Origin: Fimenecus sp964540535
Lineage (GTDB): Bacteria; Bacillota; Clostridia; Oscillospirales; Acutalibacteraceae
Direction of reading: 5' to 3'
Length of the DNA: 64,000 nucleotides
NCBI GenBank assembly: GCA_964540535.1
Contig: CAZIMO010000001.1
Span: forward strand, 1 to 64,000
Below, piece by piece: positions 61,341 to 64,000 of this stretch. The number at the start of each line of letters is the position of its first letter. Position 1 is the stretch's first letter. The notes under the pieces are model-generated. The model was not told the origin of the DNA. It made no database searches and worked only from the letters and a program-made list of their open reading frames with translations. The position numbers were made by a program, and so were the translations under genes.

Positions 61341-61491
61341 AATGAAATATCTCGCAAAACTCGATATGAAATAATCTTTAGGATTATGAAGTATTTCGAC
61401 TTGCGTCGAAATATGAAGTAAAATAGATCTACCCATGCCTTCAGGCATTTCATATACCGTAGGCGTATTTCACTTACGAAGCAAATTTCAC
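61341..61491. repeat. Tandem small-hairpin array 2
   Basis: Second array on the other side of tRNA-Ala: ATATCTCGCaaaaCTCGATAT, ATAATCtttagGATTAT, ATTTCGACttgcGTCGAAAT, ATGCCTtcAGGCAT and ATACCgtaGGCGTAT, separated by GAAAT/ATTTCAT-like linkers. Same design as array 1 but different stems. Confidence 0.7.
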
Positions 61492-61520
61492 AAATCCATG
61501 CAGTGTATTTATTTCATTAA

Positions 61521-61549
61521 AAAAAGTCTCGTCAATGACGAGACTTTTT
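61521..61549 (-). terminator. Terminator of tRNA-Gln
   Basis: AAAAAGTCTCGTC / GACGAGACTTTTT with a 3-nt loop, directly after the tRNA-Gln 3' end. Confidence 0.9.
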
Positions 61550-61550
61550 C

Positions 61551-61625
61551 TGGCTGGGGTGGCAGGATTTGAACCTACGAATGCAGCAGTCAAAGTGCTG
61601 TGTCTTACCACTTGACGACACCCCA
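61551..61625 (-). tRNA. tRNA-Gln(UUG)
   Basis: 75 nt with CCA. Acceptor TGGGGTG/CACCCCA; anticodon stem CAGCA/TGCTG, loop CTTTGAC, anticodon TTG (glutamine, CAA). Confidence 0.96.
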
Positions 61626-61658
61626 ATATATTAAGCTGTACTCAACTTCGATAAACAA

Positions 61659-61685
61659 AACTCCGCCATGCGTTTCGGCGGAGTT
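61659..61685 (-). terminator. Terminator-like hairpin after tRNA-His
   Basis: AACTCCGCC / GGCGGAGTT with T-rich tail on the minus strand, located between tRNA-His and tRNA-Gln. Confidence 0.8.
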
Positions 61686-61690
61686 ATTAG

Positions 61691-61768
61691 TGGGGTGGAT
61701 AGTCGGATTCGAACCGACGGTCTCCAGTGCCACAAACTGGCGCTTTAACCAACTAAGCTATACCCACC
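61691..61768 (-). tRNA. tRNA-His(GUG)
   Basis: 78 nt including encoded G-1 paired with C73, and CCA. Acceptor GTGGGTA/TATCCAC; anticodon stem CCAGT/ACTGG, loop TTGTGGC, anticodon GTG (histidine). Confidence 0.96.
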
Positions 61769-61814
61769 ATTTATGCCGACATATTAAGTTCGTTATAAAC
61801 CCTTTACGCTGGCA

Positions 61815-61891
61815 TGGCACGCTGAAAGGGATTCGAACCCCCGACCCTCTGCTTAGAAGGCAGATGCTCTATCCAACTGAGCTATCAGCGC
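61815..61891 (-). tRNA. tRNA-Arg(UCU)
   Basis: 77 nt with CCA. Acceptor GCGCTGA/TCAGCGT; anticodon stem TCTGC/GCAGA, loop CTTCTAA, anticodon TCT (arginine, AGA). Confidence 0.96.
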
Positions 61892-61894
61892 ATA

Positions 61895-61968
61895 TGGAGC
61901 GGGTGATGGGAATCGAACCCACACGACCAGCTTGGAAGGCTGGGATTCTACCATTGAACTACACCCGC
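61895..61968 (-). tRNA. tRNA-Gly(UCC)
   Basis: 74 nt with CCA. Acceptor GCGGGTG/CACCCGC; anticodon stem around CAGC/GCTG, loop CTTCCAA, anticodon TCC (glycine, GGA). First tRNA of the minus-strand run, 3 bp before tRNA-Arg. Confidence 0.96.
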
Positions 61969-61986
61969 GTTCAAACGACGCTGATT

Positions 61987-62015
61987 ATTTTATCATAAAG
62001 AGTATTTTTTGTCAA
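61987..62015 (-). promoter_or_regulatory. Promoter of the tRNA run
   Basis: Minus strand TTGACA (62010-62015) and TAAAAT (61987-61992), 17-nt spacer, about 18 nt before tRNA-Gly. Confidence 0.72.
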
Positions 62016-62123
62016 TATATTTTTTACTTTTATTTTAATAAACCGTCACATATTTTAATTTTAATGATATCGCATTATCTCATTGCTATACAAATTCTAA
62101 AGGACTTGCACAAATTTACACCT

Positions 62124-62400
62124 TAAGGCGAATGGAGTTGAACCCGATATGGTTTAAAATGGCATATTTTTCCCTGAACTGCGTTAAAAATATCACCATA
62201 CGTCAGTATGCTTTCGATTTTATGCCTTGTTCAGAAAAAAATCTGTTCATTTTAAACTGCTTCGCGCCGAAAAGGCAGAGAGTACGGAGGATTTTTGCTT
62301 TTAAGACAGCAGTCGGGCTGATGCCCGACAAGGTCGCAAAAGTGAAAATACGCCTTAATATCAAGTTTTCGGCATATTGGGTTCAACTCCCTTCGCCTTA
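62124..62400. mobile_element. Short element with 28-nt terminal inverted repeats (MITE-like)
   Basis: The 28-nt left end (62124-62151) and right end (62373-62400) are inverted copies with two mismatches; both begin TAAGGCGAA and run into GGAGTTGAACCC-type sequence. Inside is a perfect GTCGGGC/GCCCGAC hairpin (62312-62329) and other paired stretches. No transposase is encoded; an apparent plus-strand frame through it looks incidental. Size and ends fit a MITE moved in trans, or a structured RNA element. Confidence 0.65.
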
Positions 62401-62427
62401 TGCATATTATTGTTTGAGGTGTTTTTT

Positions 62428-63117
62428 ATGTTACTTTCATTATTGCAAAACTTATCAACGAATTTGCTGTATCTTATGCTTCATTTGTCAACAAATAATT
62501 CATTTCCCAAACCTTTAACAGCAAAAGAAGAGGAAGAAGAGCTAATAAAATTCCACCGTGACGGCGATATGAATGCGCGCAACCGACTTGTTAATCACAA
62601 TATGCGCCTTGTGGCTCATATAATAAAGAAATACTATTCTAATTATTCCGATCAAGAAGATATAATTTCAATCGGCACAATCGGTCTGATTAAAGGCATA
62701 AATACATTCGATTATACCAAAGGCACACGGCTTGCAACCTATGCTTCACGGTGTATTGAAAATGAAATTTTTATGCACTTTCGCACTCGTAAAAAAAATG
62801 CCAATGAAATTTCAATGAACGAGCCAATTGACACCGACAGCGAGGGTAATCCTTTAACCTTTACGGATATTATTTACAGTGATGAAACAGTTTTTGATGA
62901 TGTGGATTTAAAAATAAAATCAGAAAAACTATATAAATATCTTGATAATATTGATGACCCTCGAAAAAAGAAAATACTTATTATGAGATACGGACTTTAT
63001 GACACCGAGCCGCTTACACAGCGTGAAATCGCAAAGGAATTGGGAATAAGCCGTTCCTATGTATCTCGAATTGAAACAAAGGCAATTGAAGAGCTTCGCG
63101 AATATTTTGATGTGTAA
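62428..63117 (+). CDS. sigK: Sporulation RNA polymerase sigma factor K precursor
   Basis: 229 residues from the ATG at 62428, with TGAGGTG upstream. Residues 1-30 are a hydrophobic pro-sequence (LLSLLQNLSTNLLYLMLHLS) as removed by SpoIVFB in other spore formers. Region 2 motifs: LVNHNMRLVAHIIKKYY, DIISIGTIGLIKGINTFD, GTRLATYASRCIENEI; region 4: LTQREIAKELGISRSYVSRIETKAIEEL, read in parts. Sigma K directs late mother-cell genes. The frame is uninterrupted: no skin-type element is inserted. The inverted-repeat element lies immediately upstream, where its promoter should be. Confidence 0.93.
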   Translation: MLLSLLQNLSTNLLYLMLHLSTNNSFPKPLTAKEEEEELIKFHRDGDMNARNRLVNHNMRLVAHIIKKYYSNYSDQEDIISIGTIGLIKGINTFDYTKGTRLATYASRCIENEIFMHFRTRKKNANEISMNEPIDTDSEGNPLTFTDIIYSDETVFDDVDLKIKSEKLYKYLDNIDDPRKKKILIMRYGLYDTEPLTQREIAKELGISRSYVSRIETKAIEELREYFDV

Positions 63118-63185
63118 TAAACGACAAAAAACGGATGATATAATAATACAGATTAAGAAAACAAAAAAATCTATCACATTTTCTA

Positions 63186-63214
63186 TTGACTTTTTGTTTT
63201 ATTTCTCATATAAT
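63186..63214 (+). promoter_or_regulatory. Promoter of tRNA-Leu
   Basis: TTGACT (63186-63191) and TATAAT (63209-63214), 17-nt spacer, 18 nt before the tRNA. Confidence 0.78.
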
Positions 63215-63232
63215 ATTTTAGTCAGTTAATTC

Positions 63233-63319
63233 GCCGGTGTGATGGAATTGGCAGACGTGCTGGACTCAAAATCCAGTGGTAGCGATACCGTACCGGTTCG
63301 ACCCCGGTCACCGGCACCA
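63233..63319 (+). tRNA. tRNA-Leu(CAA)
   Basis: 87 nt, class II with a long variable arm, CCA encoded. Acceptor GCCGGTG/CACCGGC; anticodon stem CTGGA/TCCAG, loop CTCAAAA, anticodon CAA (leucine, UUG). Confidence 0.96.
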
Positions 63320-63321
63320 AT

Positions 63322-63355
63322 AAAAAATCCGTTCTCATAAGAGGGCGGATTTTTT
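63322..63355 (+). terminator. Terminator of tRNA-Leu
   Basis: AAAAAATCCG / CGGATTTTTT, stem extended by G-U pairs around an ATAA loop. Confidence 0.88.
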
Positions 63356-63441
63356 ATTGTATTATTCATTTTCTTTATTTCAATATTTATCATTCAGCAA
63401 TAACGTTGATTAAAAATATCTGTTATGATATAATAACCTCA

Positions 63442-63560
63442 CGAAACACTTACGAAATCAAGATTTCGAGTGTTTCGGAGAACATTGTATCATCAATCTG
63501 GGCTGACGCCCTGCGGCTACGCCGTTCACTGTGCTTAGGCACACTGAAATTGTGATATAA
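63442..63560. repeat. Hairpin cluster 3 upstream of ogt
   Basis: Nested stem CGAAACACT/AGTGTTTCG with inner GAAATC/GATTTC (63442-63477), then small stems GGGCtgacGCCC (63500-63511), CGGCtacGCCG (63514-63524) and GTGC/GCAC (63531-63542), close to the style of the arrays beside tRNA-Ala. Ends shortly before the ogt start. Confidence 0.6.
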
Positions 63561-63587
63561 TTTAGGCGAAAAGAGTTGAACAAAAAA

Positions 63588-64000
63588 ATGCAATATACAA
63601 GCAAATATCAATCGCCTTTAGGGGAAATTATAATAGCCGCCGATGAAGAGAGCTTAACAGGGCTTTGGTTTGCGGGGCAAAAATATTTTACAGTTTATTT
63701 TGATAAAGAAATTGAAGAGAAAGAGATACCGATATTAAAAGACGCTAAAAAATGGCTGGATATTTACTTCAGCGGTAAAGAACCGAGCTTTAAGCTACCG
63801 TTTCATTTTAACGGAACTGATTTTCAAAAGCAGGTATGGGAAATCCTTTATTCAATTCCTTACGGAAAGACAATAACTTACGGAGAAATTGCTGATATTT
63901 TGGCAAAACGAAATGGTTTAAAAAGAATGTCGGCGCAAGCGGTAGGCGGAGCTGTCGGGAAAAATAAAATTTCGATAATTGTCCCCTGCCACAGAGTTAT
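63588..64000 (+). CDS. ogt: Methylated-DNA-[protein]-cysteine S-methyltransferase (partial)
   Basis: The first 137 codons are visible; the window ends inside the active-site region. Suicide repair enzyme for O6-methylguanine. N-terminal part SPLGEIIIAADEESLTGLWFAGQKY, then FQKQVWEILYSIPYGKTITYGEIA, AVGGAVGKNKISIIVPCHRV with the methyl-accepting Cys in PCHRV. ATG at 63588; an in-frame TTG at 63576 is an alternative, as the ribosome site is weak. Confidence 0.93.
   Translation, partial: MQYTSKYQSPLGEIIIAADEESLTGLWFAGQKYFTVYFDKEIEEKEIPILKDAKKWLDIYFSGKEPSFKLPFHFNGTDFQKQVWEILYSIPYGKTITYGEIADILAKRNGLKRMSAQAVGGAVGKNKISIIVPCHRV

Noticed and set aside
61018..61491. Regularly spaced repeats that could be taken for a CRISPR array
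   Set aside because: Units are self-complementary and differ from each other; there is no constant repeat with unique spacers and no cas gene in the window.
62132..62518. 128-codon plus-strand open frame through the inverted-repeat element
   Set aside because: It runs through both terminal repeats and into the start of sigK, has no ribosome site, and its composition looks incidental.

Overview
The window is an AT-rich stretch of chromosome from an anaerobic, spore-forming Firmicute of the class Clostridia, probably a gut or rumen Oscillospiraceae/Ruminococcaceae-type organism. Signs are sigK with a pro-sequence, a BofA-family gene, spoIIR, an IspH-S1 fusion, a Na+-pumping decarboxylase operon and many plant-glycan enzymes. 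Genus-level placement is not possible from sequence alone.

Layout. 1-250: tail of a tyrosine recombinase, the right end of an integrated element outside the window. 250-5,200: housekeeping (prmA, rplS with leader, XRE regulator pair, ligA). 5,200-20,200: a CmpB-like membrane protein, a GH27 alpha-galactosidase, the cmk-plsC-ispH/rpsA operon, an HI0933 flavoprotein with an RpiR regulator, tmcAL, ackA, then GDPD-GH20-NptA and spoIIR. 20,200-22,450: a probable 6S RNA, a DUF1292 gene, small orphan genes, a bofA-like gene and tRNA-Val. 22,500-31,300: an accessory island with a 2,222-residue secreted RHS/YD-repeat protein carrying an unfamiliar C-terminal tip, two small membrane-anchored genes just downstream (immunity candidates) and a fragment sharing an exact 60-nt block with the RHS gene. 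31,300-38,500: a split TauE/SafE transporter with a secreted clan GH-A hydrolase, then the oxaloacetate decarboxylase operon (oadA, oadG-like, biotin carrier, oadB). 38,500-43,600: sfsA, a GPH sugar symporter, TM2 and DUF2752 proteins and an M28 peptidase.

43,600-58,600 is a carbohydrate region. An esterase and a GH31 enzyme are translationally coupled on the plus strand. Facing them is an eight-gene minus-strand operon that reads as a complete sulfoquinovose (plant sulfolipid sugar) route of the transaldolase type: YihQ-like sulfoquinovosidase, transaldolase, YihU-like reductase, DUF4867-like protein, fucose-isomerase-like isomerase, TauE-type sulfonate exporter, ROK repressor and GPH importer. 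It starts from a perfect-consensus promoter with a 9-3-9 palindrome over the transcription start. A GH2 gene is divergent from it.

58,600-64,000: XRE and DUF2089-type regulators, a minus-strand run of five tRNAs (Gly, Arg, His, Gln, Ala), two arrays of small hairpins linked by ATTTCAT-like spacers, a 277-bp element with 28-nt terminal inverted repeats, an uninterrupted sigK, tRNA-Leu, and the start of an O6-methylguanine-DNA methyltransferase cut by the window edge.

Most promising for novelty: the RHS tip with its candidate immunity genes and the duplicated 60-nt block, the hairpin arrays, the small inverted-repeat element, the tandem-duplicated OadG-type subunit and the DUF4867-like member of the sulfoquinovose operon.
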